Of a stretch of 64,000 bases of DNA, positions 1 to 12,800 are shown piece after piece. The stretch comes from Epichloe hybrida (taxonomy: Eukaryota > Ascomycota > Sordariomycetes > Hypocreales > Clavicipitaceae): the NCBI GenBank assembly GCA_019022495.1, contig JAFEKR010000010.1, positions 1,612,001 to 1,676,000 of the forward strand, given 5' to 3'. Below the pieces are notes generated by a model. That model saw only the letters and a program-made list of their open reading frames with translations, made no database searches and was not told where the DNA came from. The first letter of the stretch is position 1; every line of letters begins with the position of its first letter. Position numbers and translations under genes: made by a program.

Positions 1-240
1 GTAGCCTTAGATATTAGGCATTACTCTTATTATCCCCTCTTTGTTTAATAATGTAGCTTCCCGCATTGCGTTTAATATCGCAGTTTATCGCAGGCTTTGT
101 TTAAAGACCTAGATTCATTATTCATAGATTTAAAGCTTATAAGCTTCCCTTTTCTCTTCTAGATTACGAATTCCTAGATAGCAATTCTATGATCATCTTC
201 TCTTCTGCTCTCTCTTTGCCTCCGTCTGCATCATTCCACA
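1..240. repeat. Dispersed repeat copy A, RIP-like (left end outside window)
   Basis: This segment aligns along its length with 50859-51105 and more weakly with about 43500-43600. Over the first 119 bases I count about 16 transitions where this copy has T or A against C or G at 50859, 2 in the opposite direction, and no transversions. Many lie in CpA/TpG contexts. That is the pattern left by repeat-induced point mutation. No coding potential is visible, and the repeat probably continues left of the window. Confidence 0.75.
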
Positions 241-325
241 GATGTGACGGGGTGTACGAGGCTGGATTCGATGTTTAGACAAGTCAGTTGGTTGATTGAG
301 CGGAGGGGAAAGCAACTATTTGGGC

Positions 326-355
326 GGATGGATGGATGGATGGATGGATGGATGG
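326..355. repeat. (GGAT)n microsatellite
   Basis: About seven GGAT units in tandem inside non-coding sequence. Confidence 0.9.
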
Positions 356-3300
356 CGTCAAGGCAAAACTTGGTTACTCAAGGAAAAAAAGGACTGGCCG
401 GATCGTGCTGGCCGTGTTGCCCAAGGTTGCCAACTGACAACACGCCATAAGGGTCTAAGTTCGCGAGACAAGGCCAATTGCAGTTGAATGGTTGATTGAC
501 GCGGGGGCGAATACAAAGTGGTAATACGCGAGTTGTTCATGTTTCTGGCCGATATTTTTGCAACAGAACTGGCGGGTTAGCGAGATCCGAGGGATACGTC
601 GCGAATTGTGATTGGAGGGGAGGATTGCGCAAATATCAGCAAGACTCGGCCAGCCAGGACCATGCCTCTTCCGGCATGGCTGGGCTGGCTGCCCTGTGGT
701 GAGCATTCAAAAAAAAAAATTGTTTGGCGCCGGGTCCAGATGGCGCGCGGAACAACACCTCTTCCGTGTAACCATAGCTCCGGTCCGGTTCCTTCCCTTC
801 AGGTCTAGTGGAGCTGACTGGACCCATTTTGTATCTTGTCTCCACTCAACTATTATGTAATGCTTCCTTTGTCATTGCGCACTTGTTTCGTTTTCAATAC
901 TGAAGAAGCATGTGATCTTTGCTCCGTTTGTTCCGCGCATTCTTTGTTCACCGTCAAAAATGTGGGTAAAAGGTAACGTGGTCTACCTGATACGAAGTGT
1001 CCCGTCATGCCTGCATAAGGTGCGGAGAAACAAGAAACACAGTACATTACATGTACATACGGATTATGTCAAGAAGCAGCCGGGACACCGAGGTCATCCT
1101 TGCCACATAACAACGGGGCACAAACCAATATGGAGCCAACGGTAGCGTAGGTAGCGTAGGTGGGCTTCTGTCTAATACGGACTAATCCGCATCGCTTTCT
1201 TCCTTTCTCAATTGACAAATCGCGGAGCTTGGAGACCTTCCCGCTCAAGGGGGCTGCTGCAAGGCACCGCACTGAGAAAAGACAAGAAAGAAAACAAAGA
1301 AAACCCCAAGAGTCCTCGCAAAATAGGCAGTCCCAAACGACCGTGGACGAAATCAATCTCAAAGCCTTGTAAACGTTTGATGCAGCAAGAAACTGACTGG
1401 CCTGCACATTGAGTCTTATTCTCGCTCAACCACATCCTGCCTAGATCATGTGCTCGAATCGTCACAGGTGAAATCACGTCGTTGCCCGTGACAAGAATCT
1501 TCAGGTGTTGTTCCACCCCACAGAGATCCGATGTGCTCGGGAAATCGCGCAACGGAGAAGTGACAGGGGGGCTTTACGATGGATGCATTCTCACCTTGGA
1601 GGGCAAGACGACCCCGTCGCGGGCTGTGCAAGCCTCCGGGTCGAAATGTTTGCAAGACGGTTTCGACAAGACCACCACGCGCACACACACATGACGTTAT
1701 GAAAGTGGCGCGGAGAAGCTGCAGCCTGGCAGCATAGGCACTTATTACCAAGCAGATATCTGTATCGATTTGTTTGGGCACCCAATATTCAAGTGCAAGC
1801 CCATCTGCAGGCAAATGTGCCTTGTCAACCCGGTGTGGAATTGGCCTGGTAGCACCTGCGTTGGATTTGGCAGATAACAGCCGCCATCACAACCTGTGCA
1901 CATATGCAAGAAACCCGTTCGGTCCGACAAGAGCGGCACAACCGTCATCGGAACTATGTATGTATGCTCTCGAATGGCGGGAACTGCAATACTTGGACGT
2001 TGGCTGGTGACATCAGTCATCTATTACATGCTTTCAAGCCAAGAGGGCAAAAAGTGAATCATGTTGCAGAAAAATAACCATGGGCTTGACACATGCAGCT
2101 GTCTATGTAATCTGATCTGACTGTGGTGACCCCGAGAAGTCGAACCGTTGTCGGGTAATAGATGCAAGTGACTGACTCGACGAGCAGAGAGCTGGGCAGA
2201 ATGTTCGTGGCATCTCCACGGGACCCTTGCAGCTGTCAAGACCGCAACAAGTTTCATCTAATCGATCATCAGCATGGAACACGTCCTTCGCAGCAGAGCC
2301 ATGTGACAAGCCGTGTTTCATTGATGGAACCTGGTCGTTGGATGAACAGGACTGAACAGGAATCAGGAATAGGGGGGCCTACTAGGGTTCGGATTCGCGT
2401 CCCAAATAGTCGACAACGCCCGCACCAGATCCAACCTTGAGACCAAGAAAATCGTTCGTCCCATGTGCACGACGACAGACGACATTGGTCCTCTTACGGA
2501 GTCGATCGCGATCAGATATGAGGCCACGGTGCAGCATCGATAGTAGAACCAAGTAGAATGGCTATGGATCGTAAATTATGTCATGTACGTGAGAATTCGT
2601 ACCAGATGTACGGATTATGTGGCACCCTTGGCTGCATATTGAGACTCGTCCAGCCTGACCTACGTCTGCGGGCGACTTATCAGCTCGGGAAACACATTCT
2701 TAGCATCAATCATACAGTACTTGAGTCCTCAACAGGACATGATAGGCCGGTGAAAATGCCAGAGTTCGCAGGAAAGGGGCGCGGGGCAAGTGGAGAGTGC
2801 CATTGGCAGTTCTCACAGCTGACCACATATATGGAGCGATGCGAGAATGGGAACAGAGACGTAATTGACTGTGTGCATCTGAGGAAATGTATCAAAGGCA
2901 AAAGGGAGCTCCATATGCATATCCAGAGCTTCTAAACAGAAGAGGGTCAGAAATATGAGGATGCGATATGATAACGTCTTGACCAAGGTAGTCATCGCAG
3001 CCACTCTGAAGCCCATCATCCATCCCAGACATATGGATATCAGAGCTCCTGGCCAGCCCACCGCCTTGACGTCGACACATATACATGTATGTAGTTGACG
3101 TCTGCCACGGACCAAGACAGGCCATTAATGCATTGCTGGCATCACAGCGAACGGCTGGTTGATTTCTTTTTTAGGAGCTCACCACCACTTGCTTTGACAA
3201 GGACCAGTCAGTGCACCACGTCAACAGCCTCCTCGCCTTTCCACTTGGCCGAACTAGGCGAGCTACTTGGGAGCCACGTGAAGACAGGATCAACACGGAG

Positions 3301-3854
3301 ACGGCTCTGGCACGCCGGCATGTTGGAGTGATGCATCCGAATCAATCTGGCACACGCAGCTACTAGAAGCTTGTGGCACGACATACATGTACGCAGAACA
3401 AGTATTCAAGTACCTGTCCGATTCTAGCCAGCAGCGAAGCAACAACCCCCCCTCCGTCCTGTTATAACAGCCTACAGGAGACGGCATCAGAAAGAACGCG
3501 AGGTGTCAACCTCTCTGCTGCGAGGGCAGCCATTGGCAGCTTTCTTTGTCGCCCGACCGCTTCACACCAACACGTGGACCTGCAACACCCCGGCCTATTA
3601 TTGCGCGCGCGTTGTTGGCAAGTTGGGCGTTTTGTTCTTGCCGCGTCGTTGATCTCATGTGCCAGAACCTGAGAGACATGGGTATGTAGTCACCAGCTTT
3701 CATTGTGGTTTATATACATCAGCTTCTTCCACCCCTAAGAAATGCACTTCTCGAGGGGTGTTACTGCTGCCTCCGCTTCTGCCGCTTCTGCCTCTCCACC
3801 ATCAACACCGTCATCACTGATCAGTCATCACTCTGTTGTCTGCCCATTGTGCGT

Positions 3855-3878
3855 TTGTGTGTGTGTGTGTGTGTGTGG
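3855..3878. repeat. (GT)n microsatellite
   Basis: About eleven uninterrupted GT units in non-coding DNA upstream of the gene at 4544. Confidence 0.85.
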
Positions 3879-4543
3879 CTGCCCTGCCCTAACGCGGAAA
3901 AACTCTTCAAGTTGCTGGAGAACTGGAGAACTGGCGAACGGCTCGCCGGCCAAACAGCCGCCTCATGGCTAAATTGGCTAGCGGCTAGAAAGCGTGCCTG
4001 CCCCGCCACCCGCCACCCGCCATCCGCCATCCGCGCCACTACTAACAAACTCTGGGCACTCGACGGCCAAGCAGCTCGACGCGAATTATCCACCTAGATA
4101 TTGGACTCCATACGGACTAGAGCTCCATGGGACTCCATTGGACTCCATTGGACTTTGCCAAACACTGACAAGGTTGGGCCCGAGATTCAAGCAATGCTCC
4201 ACCAAGGCCCACTCCTAGACGTCCAGTCCATACATACCATACATACATGTAGAACCATCCCGGCTCCCAAACAAGAAGCAAGCTAGCTAGCATCGGAGCC
4301 CAGCAAACACGGAATCATCAGCAAGCACCAAGGCGCCTGCCCGTCTGCCCAGGGTGCTGCACCAGACAACTGTTCGGTACTGCTGTGCCCAGACGGACTC
4401 TCTTCTTCCTATTAATAATAACCCAACATCTGCAGCCAACATCATAATTAACGTTCGAACCAAGTTCGGCCCCCCACGAGCTCACACAGCCGCCAGCCGT
4501 TGCGGTGACTTCACAGCCTTCACGACCTACCCGCCGTGCAGCC

Positions 4544-6331
4544 ATGTCGCCGAAACTGAAGCCACTGCTTCTACCGCAGTTGGTACGACAGCGACAAAAG
4601 GCCGACCCATCTTCCTCCAACATGGCCAACTCCGACCCAATGGACCTCTCGTGCGTCTATCATACGGCCAATTCGTCTTCATCTGAACTTGCCTCACCTG
4701 TTACGCCCGTATTCTCGCCAAAGAGCCACCAGCGTTTCTCGAGTTCAACGTCGTCATTGGAACTGCCAATGCAGCCCCAACCAGAATGCCCTTCCTCGCC
4801 GTCTTTGGCTTCCAGCACTGTCTCCAGTGTGCGACATCTGGCCGATGTTGAGGAGGAGCCTATTCACCAACGAGAGGAGGATACTGCAACCCTTTCAGAA
4901 GATAGTTTTGGATTGTATAGCTGTCTATGTACGACCTCCCTTGATTCTCCGCCCCCCCAAAAAAAAAAGAAAAAAAGCTCGCTCAGCTAATGTTGATAAT
5001 ACACAGGTGACCAAGCTTGCAGTCATCGTAACAGCTCGGAAGAAGTACATCCTGGGGGTTTTGTCTCCGATTTTGACATGGACATTGACTACGACATGGG
5101 CTTCCTCAGCGAGGGAGAATGCATCGCAGACAATGGCCATGTCCCGAGAAAGCGCAATGCGGCTGAGACGGCCTTTTCCGAGTTTACGTCTCGACTGGGC
5201 TCCCGGATGCCCACCATCAGGCGGTGGCGATCAAGGAAGCGTGCAACTCTGAGGGCTTCGCCGACAACATGCCTGAGCTTCGAAAATGTACCTTCTCACG
5301 AGACACGAAGCAGCCGCTCTTCGTCAATGTCTGCTTCAAATGCGCCTGATCGATCTTCAGAGGCCGTACCGACAATCTCATCAAACGCCTCCATGTCTCT
5401 CTACAGCCTTAGCGACGACGCAGAGACTGGACTTGGAATCAATCTGACGCCAGAGGATCGCTCCAACTTGCAACGAGATCGAGCCACAGCAACGACTCCC
5501 CTGCTCCCTCCTCTTGTGACAAGTGCCCTGGCATCGCCTCCCAGAGAGTCGCCGCTACAGTCACCCAAAATCGACTCCAGCCCGATAATGGATTCTCCGT
5601 TGTCACCTACGGTTGTGCCACCGCCCCAGTTTGCTCGGCCCCCTTTGAGCACTCGTCCATCCACCTCGTCTCTACGGAAGGTGTCAAGCAGCGCTGAGCT
5701 TCCTATCGCTCTTCCGGTCATCCTGCAAGAGCACGACGAGTGGTCCGACCGACTTGGACATGCCAACTTCATCATTTCGCCCCAGCCATATGAGCTAGAC
5801 AGCTTCGAACCAGAAGCAATTGCCAAGTTCCGCAATCACTGGGATCTAGCGCGCATCAACTACACGAAACACCTGGTACGAACCGGTGAGAACTACGGGC
5901 AGACGAGCAAAATCTATGCCCTGACCGAGGCGAAGTGGGCCGAGATAGAGGGGCGATGGAAGACGACATTCGAAGGGGTCATCAAGAATACGTGCCATTC
6001 GGGCTCAGGATCCATGGCGGCATCTCGAAACCAAAGCCGCGGGCGTGGACGCGGACGCTCCAGCAGTTCCAACGCTGCAACACTCACTCGCCTGCCGACC
6101 CAGGACGACCTTTTTGCCGAGCTCGAGTGGAGGCGCGTGGAAGACTGCCTTCCCAGCGCCGTGCCACAGATGCTGGAGTCCCTCAATGCGGACGGCAAGT
6201 TCCCCGGCCGGGGTGACGAGGACATTGTCGGACCCATGCAGCGAGATGCCGTCATGGCGAGGGCGCGAAGCGAAGACGCCAAGGGTCGATTCTGGAAGAC
6301 CATCGCAGACAAGGTTGGACTTCGCAAGTAG
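4544..6331 (+). CDS. Conserved fungal Ser/Pro-rich protein, unknown function
   Basis: Two exons, 4544-4928 and 5007-6331. The 78-nt intron has GTACGA/ACACAG ends and keeps the frame, giving about 569 residues. The first two thirds are low-complexity and rich in Ser, Pro and Thr, with an acidic patch near the exon junction. The C-terminal third holds the only globular-looking part, around ELDSFEPEAIAKFRNHWDLA and the Trp-rich segment after it, and ends in a basic tail after an Arg/Gly stretch (RGRGRGR). I recognise this arrangement from uncharacterised proteins of filamentous ascomycetes and cannot assign a role; a nuclear or regulatory role would be a guess. ATG 4544 is the first in frame. 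ATG 4622, in the good context CAACATGG, is an equally plausible start and would remove 26 residues. Confidence 0.8.
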
Positions 6332-7346
6332 CCGTACTCGCGGTTGACCTATCCTCTCATTCCATGTCTTTGGATGGCATCACCTGCGACTCGGCGATGA
6401 TTCATTTACCCAAACATTGTCACACCACATTTTATTCTTCTTTGTCTTGTCATATCAAACAGCGATTTTTAAAAAGATACCCCGACTACAGTCATTCATT
6501 TTTGCGGAACAACGGAGGAAAATAATCACAACGGCGCCAGAAACAGCGAATAGAAACGTGAACTTCACAGGCTTTTTATTTATTTATTTAACTAATCCCC
6601 TGCAAGGGAAATGTACATGATGGAAAGGGGCGTTGAAAAATCAAAGACGATGGTCAATATAACCAGAAAGGTTTCATCTTTCAATTTCAAAGATGCGGGA
6701 TGGGGATTGGGTTTCGAGAATCTCGGAAGCAATGTGACACCGGGATGTGGAAATTGGAGACGATGAGCTCCGATTTGATGCATGGCGGATGGCGGAGATA
6801 TCCTAGTATGCGGCAACGGTGCGTGCCACGTTGGCGACAGCACATGAGAAGATCAGAATGAAGCAATCTGAAGGTCTTTGTCCCTCGATTCCCCAGTCTC
6901 AAATTCTTGTCTTTTTTTTCTCTTGGGATGCTCGCCTACACCTTCTGTCCGTACCATAGCAGGAAGCACAACACACCGTGTTTGAGCCATGTCATCTGCC
7001 CGTGTTATCGTGTTGCAAAATGTCGCAAAGCGTCTGTATAGACCGAAACGGGACGGGCATGGCTGACAGAAGAGCACACGAAAAGGGTCCAGACCCAGCC
7101 CTTGAAACAATCTGCCACGATCTCATGCGCAGCAAGCATAGTCGGACTGGCGGAGAGACGCAGATAAGCCGTTTGCCTGAACACAGAGCGTCTGGCATGG
7201 ACACTCCTTTCCACCCGGATGTGCTACACAAACAGGCATTGTATGTTGTACAACAGAACATCAGACTCTGGGAAATGCGGACCCGTCATTCTTCCTCCCC
7301 TCACCCAGCATGCATGTTCTTCTGCACTCTAGTCCGTACACAAGTT

Positions 7347-7385
7347 TCGTTGCGTTGCGTTGCGTTGCGTCGCGTTGCGTTGCGT
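7347..7385. repeat. (GTTGC)n pentanucleotide array
   Basis: About seven to eight GTTGC units, one changed to GTCGC. Confidence 0.9.
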
Positions 7386-9254
7386 GGGCAGTTTTTTTTT
7401 CCACATTACATGTCCTGTGGTCGAAGCACAAAAAACTGGCTGGAAACACGTGGCAGGAATTGTGACGAGAGAAAGTCTGGCGTGGTATAAGACACTTGAG
7501 CGCCCCTCCGTCTCCTGCCCCGCTTGCGCTGCCATGAAACGAGGACACGCCGAAAGCCGCGAGCAGGGTATCACGGAACTTTTTGAGTTCGGGTGAGCAG
7601 GCGGGTAGACGGGTAGCAGACGGGTACGTCGTGCGACGGCACGCTGAAGAAAGAGGAGGAGAAGGGCATCGAGCAATGAAAAGATTGAGGAAGTGTGGTG
7701 CGACCCCGGGTAAGGGAAGGGGGGGGGTGGGGGGGGGGGTGGTGAAAGCCTTGACACATGGTTTTGGGTTCTTGTTGCCATGCGCTTTTCTCCCTTATCA
7801 ATCGGGATTTGCATTATCCGGCTGGTGTTGACCATCGTAACCGAGGACAAGTTCTACTTTCCGTAGAGCGCGTTTTGATACTGCGAAAGATGGGAATCGA
7901 AGGTCGGCCAGAACCTTGGAATCAGAGTGCTTGACATGTCGGAGCCTTCTTTCACACCTTCTTCCATCTTCAGATGAACCAAGATCGGAGAGGCATCGCC
8001 TGGCCCCTCCTCCCTCCCTCTGTCCGTCCAAATGCCGTGCCTCCCCTGGGAGCGACAAGAGATGCATCTATCCGCGCCTCACAGCAAGGTCCTCCCCCCC
8101 TCCCCTCCTCCATCAATTTTGCCATGCAGCCATTGTCATCTGCGATGCCAAGCAATCGTAATCGTAATGGGGTGTCTGGCTTGCTACGGAGTACATACGG
8201 AGCACGAAGCACGGAGCACGGCAAAGGGGGGAGAATTTTTTTTTTTAGCTAGATCCTCGTGTTACAGGACAGGGAACATCCCAGTTACATTGCAGCTCGC
8301 CTAGACTTGCCGTCTTTTCTTTCTCCGCGATAATGTGTTTTTCTTATTTTCTCGTCAATGACGGCGTGAAAGGGTGCCTGTCTGGTCTTTTTTTTTTTTT
8401 TTTTTTTCAGGACAAGTTACGCCAGTGACGTGTAGGACTTGTTGTTGGGCATGTGCAAGTTGCGTCTGGGCAGCCACTTTTGGTTCTGGTCGGTCTGGAT
8501 TTCGGTGGTGGGGCGGCGGATGATGCCGGAGAGAGAGGAAAGCGCCCACTTAATACCGCCGCGTGGGAAAGCAGGTGGGTGTGCGGAATGAAGCGCTTGG
8601 TAAAAGGGGGCTTTGTTATTAACGTATTCATGACGAGTTTGTCGAGAAGTGTCTTCCGTGCCGGGTGACTTTGAGAAGCAGCGATTATTGAAGTCTTGGG
8701 TGATTAAGGTACAGGTCTGATCCCTGTTTGTTTTTATAGGAGGTACATACGGAGCTAGCGGCAGTACATGGGCCAATGACAGGTCTTTCTGTGGCTTAGT
8801 GTTAGCACTGAGGTGAGAAGTACCTTGTTTTGTATGTATTTTACCAGGACTAAAAAGTGTCGCTTACTAGTGTAAATACCCCTAATATAGTATCCCTAAC
8901 AGGTCTACTTACCATAGCCACTAACAGCTGATAGTTACTGCGCTACGTGGGGCTTGTAGTCGCTGTAAAATCATTTATTAGGGGTTAGACTGTATGAATA
9001 ACAGGGACCGCAGTGATAGAGATGGCAACAAGCTTCGAGGTTACGAATACGGGGGGGCTGCGAGGTTAGAGAAAAGTTAGCGATAAACTTTGTGGCTGCG
9101 TTGGAGATACAGTCATAATAGTTCGCGACCGCAGTCAAACTCAAATCCGTTCGAGTTTTGCTCAAAGCATGCCTTTGACAGTCAGAAGGCACCAGCAGCT
9201 GGGTCACGAATAGGCTAGGCCAATCAAAGGTACTTGATATTACGTGGAAGCCTC

Positions 9255-9387
9255 ACTATAATAGAAGTCCTGACAATTTCTAAAGGTACAAAGAGGTACA
9301 TCGCACACATCGCAGCTCTCACAACCCTCGCGGTCGGTCCCGTGACCTAGCTGGTGCCGTGATTCCTGTCAGGACTTATATTATAGT
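9255..9387. mobile_element. Small MITE-like inverted-repeat element
   Basis: The 20-base arm at 9255-9274 (ACTATAATAGAAGTCCTGAC) is matched by its reverse complement at 9368-9387 with a single mismatch. The arms enclose 93 bases with no coding potential, for a total of about 133 bp. The surroundings are AT-rich. I could not identify a clear target-site duplication, so mobility is inferred only from the arm structure. Confidence 0.5.
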
Positions 9388-9530
9388 ATAAACTGGTATG
9401 GTGGAAGAAGTACCTTCGAAATTCAATGATTTTGACTAGTCAAGCATCCTGGACGGTACAGATTTCGATTGACTTTTTATCGATTTTGCATTTTGTTGCG
9501 TTCTGCGGCTCTCAGCCCTAGTAATCCGGG

Positions 9531-9537
9531 TGACTCA
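9531..9537 (+). promoter_or_regulatory. TGACTCA, candidate Gcn4/CPC1 (bZIP) site
   Basis: A perfect TGACTCA lies 315-321 bases upstream of the FGAM synthase start codon. This heptamer is the known binding site of Gcn4/CPC1-type bZIP activators, and the core TGACTC is also used by Bas1 at yeast purine genes. Regulation of this gene is inferred from position only. Confidence 0.4.
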
Positions 9538-9851
9538 CATCGCGCGACAGGACGCGAACTATTATGCATCTTGTAAAGTTGGTCAATGTGAACCTGCCAG
9601 GTATAGCCAGCTCCTACTGTATAAAAACAACCCTCTGCAAAATAATAAGAATCGAGCAGTAATACTTGTCGATTTGATAAACACGTCCTCTCTCATGCTT
9701 TAGCCATGCTAATGATTGCCCCAAAAAATTTCACCCCTCTATCGATAAGACAAGGAGGGGCAGCAGAACAACGCGCCCTTCACCAACTAAGCGTATCCCA
9801 ACGCGCTACGTCCAATATACAATATCGCCGACGAGCGGTATCTCTTCCATC

Positions 9852-12800
9852 ATGCCTCACGAGGTTCTTGTCGGCAGCTCGTGCTACACGGCTTCCGGCG
9901 CTCGGGAGTTGAAGGCTCGTGCCAACAAGACGAGCCAGCCCAAGATCAAGCAGATCCGAGGCCAATGGGTCTACTACGTCGACCTGAAGTCCTCCGGCAA
10001 AGCCGTCGTCGACAATATCAAGACACTGCTTCAGGATGTCGACTCCGAACCCCTTTTGGCCTCCGAGAGCACCACCAGCGCAGTCACCGTCTATGTTACC
10101 CCTCGATACCTTTCCCCGTGGAGCTCCCAGGCTACTAGCATCGCTCATGTCTGTGGCCTAAAGGAACAGGTGAACCGCATCGAAAGGGGACGGTTAATAG
10201 TGGTCGAATTCGAGGAGGAATACGAGACTGGACAAGATGCAACTTTTCGAGACATCCTCCACGACCGGATGACTGAGACTTTCGCTTTTGAGAAACCTCA
10301 GCTCGACGTCATGTTCGCCGCTGGTGTTCCCGCGCCGCCTTCTATTGTCGACATCTTTGCCGATGGCGGTGACCCTCTCGAGATCCTCCAAGTATATAAC
10401 GAAGAAAAGGGCCTCAGTCTGGACAAATCCGAAATGCAATACTTGGTAGATGTCTTTAAGAAGCTGGGCAGACCGCCTCACGATGTTGAGCTTTTCATGT
10501 TTGCTCAAGTCAACTCCGAGTGAGTCCCCGTCGATATGGTCCATATTATCGTCAATTCTTTTCGACTTACTTACTTACTTCCTTCTCTTTACAACGTTAG
10601 GCATTGCCGACATAAAGTCTTCAATGCCAGCTGGACAATCGATGGCGTTCAGAAAGACAAAAGCCTGTTTGAGATGATCCGAAACACTCACAAGAAGACG
10701 CCCGACTTCACTGTCTCGGCTTATAGTGATAATGCTGCTGTTCTTCAGGGCGAGTCTGCCAACTTCTGGGCTCCTGACTATTCCACTGGGACGTGGACAT
10801 TGACCCCTGAGGTGGCTCACATCTTGGCCAAGGTTGAGGTGAATAGTCTTTGTCCCCATAAAAACGTCGCTTTCACTAATATAGGCTAACGGGTACTTTT
10901 TTTTTTTTTTTTTTTTTTTTTTTGGGCAGACTCATAATCATCCTACCGCAATCTCGTAAGCCTTTACATAAAAACTTGCCACATGTCAATGTATTGTTAT
11001 ATCCCCTGTCTAACTTAATGCACAGGCCCTTCTCTGGCGCCGCTACCGGCTCTGGAGGTGAAATCCGTGACGAAGCGGCTGTTGGCCGAGGCTCCGTGAC
11101 GAAAGGTGGTCTTGCCGGTTTTTGGGTTTCCGATCTTCTCATCCCCGACCACACAGCTCCTTGGGAGAAGGACATTGGCCGACCTGCTCACTACGCCAGC
11201 AGTCTCGATATCATGCTAGAAGCTCCTATCGGCAGCGCCCGCTTCAACAACGAGTTCGGAAGACCTTGCCTTACCGGATGTTTCCGAACATTGCTCACTC
11301 TCGAGAACCCCACCGATGACACAAAGGCTGATGGTCTGGCATGGCGTGGCTATCACAAGCCCATCATGTTGGCTGGCGGCGTTGGTACCGTTCGTCCTCA
11401 GCATGCTTTGAAAGAAGAGCGCTTCGTCCGGGAAGGCGCACACGTCATTGTCCTTGGTGGTCCAGCTATGTTGATTGGTCTTGGGGGTGGTGCTGCTTCC
11501 AGTAACGCTTCGGGGGAGAGCAACGCGGATCTGGACTTTGACAGTGTCCAGCGTGGAAATCCCGAGGTACGCATTCGCCCTGGGCAAGTGACCTGGCAGA
11601 ATAGCTGATTCGTAACTAGATGGAGCGCCGCGCTCAAATGGTCATCAATACTTGCACGGCTTTGGGAGAACAGACCCCGATTGCCATGATTCATGATGTC
11701 GGCGCTGGAGGTCTCTCCAACGCTTTGCCAGAGTGTAAGTTTTATCAATTGCCTTGATACATGAATATTTGGCTTGTCTTTGTACCTTTGAATATCTGAT
11801 ACTGACTATTCTGGTGTAGTGGTCAAGGATGCTGGCTACGGCGGTAAATTTGAGCTGCGCCAAGTAGAAAGCGTCGATCGAAGCATGAGCCCTCTTCAAA
11901 TATGGTGCAATGAGGCCCAGGAGCGATACGTCCTTCTCATCAACCCCGAGAACATGAACTGCTTTACCAGCATTTGTCGCAGAGAACGCTGCGGCTTCTC
12001 AGATGTCGGTGCCGTCGTCAATAGAGACACAAATGGGGACGCTAAGCTTATTCTCACCGATCGTGAATCCAAGGAGTATCCTCGACCTATCGATCTGCCA
12101 ATGGATGCTCTATTTCCCCCAAAGCGCCAGCAAGAACGAAACGTCACCTCCAAGAAACCGAGCCTGTCGTCCTTCGACGCTCTGGCCAGTCTGCAAAAAG
12201 CCTTTGGCGCGGAGCTCGACAACGCGTCTTTATTCAAAAAGGCTGTGGAACGCGTCTTCCTGATGCCGGCTGTCGGTTCAAAGTCCTTCCTGATTACCAT
12301 TGGTGACAGGACTGTCGGCGGTCTCACTGCACGAGATCAGTTTGTTGGCCCATGGCAAACGCCTGTGGCCGATGTTGCTGTGACCGCCACTTCATTCAAC
12401 CTCGGCGGAAAACAAATGACTGGAGAGGCCATGGCCATGGGCGAGAAACCTACTCTTGCTTTGATCAACCCCGGGGCTTCTGCCAGAATGGCCGTCGCAG
12501 AAAGTTTGATGAACATCGGCGCTGCTGATATCATGGGCGACTTGCGCCGAGTCAAGCTCTCGGCCAACTGGATGGCCGCCGTCAGCCATCCTGGCGAGGG
12601 TGCCGCGCTCTACGAGGCCGTTGAGGCCATCGGCATGGAAATGTGTCCAGAACTCAGTGTCAGCATTCCCGTTGGGAAGGATTCGACCTCGATGAAGGCA
12701 GTCTGGAAAGATCAGGGCGACGTGAAGAGTGTCACTGCCCCGGTCTCCGTCGCTATATCGGCGTTTGGCGTGGTTGAGGACATCTTGAGTACCTGGACAC

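Larger units (their letters stand above)
241..4543. other. Gene-poor intergenic region
   Basis: No open frame here shows a recognisable domain, a convincing exon chain or fungal-type protein composition. The longest ATG-started frame, 2558-2935 (+, 125 codons), resembles nothing I know. The stretch also holds a (GT)n run near 3855-3878 and a short tandem of GGTAGCGTA near 1140-1160. The last few hundred bases, from about 4100, are presumably promoter and 5' UTR of the gene starting at 4544. Confidence 0.6.
6332..9851. other. Intergenic region with AT-rich relic DNA
   Basis: No supported gene. The frames present are short, low-complexity or read through homopolymers (polyG near 7720, polyT at 8390-8407). 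A pentanucleotide array lies at 7347-7385 and TACGGAG-type motifs near 8186-8210 and 8745. From about 8800 to 9700 the base composition becomes AT-rich and holds a small inverted-repeat element at 9255-9387. The last 300 bases are the promoter region of the FGAM synthase gene. Confidence 0.6.

Noticed and set aside
244..860. Several overlapping frames of 60-80 codons on both strands
   Set aside because: Most start at GTG or TTG, run through the GGAT array and have no family resemblance; they are what random sequence gives.
2558..2935. 125-codon plus-strand frame
   Set aside because: Starts with ATG but shows no family resemblance, no neighbouring exons and no typical codon pattern; not listed as a gene.
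7329..7850. 173-codon minus-strand frame with a proline run
   Set aside because: Its length comes from reading the poly-G tract and the GTTGC array; no conserved segment is visible.
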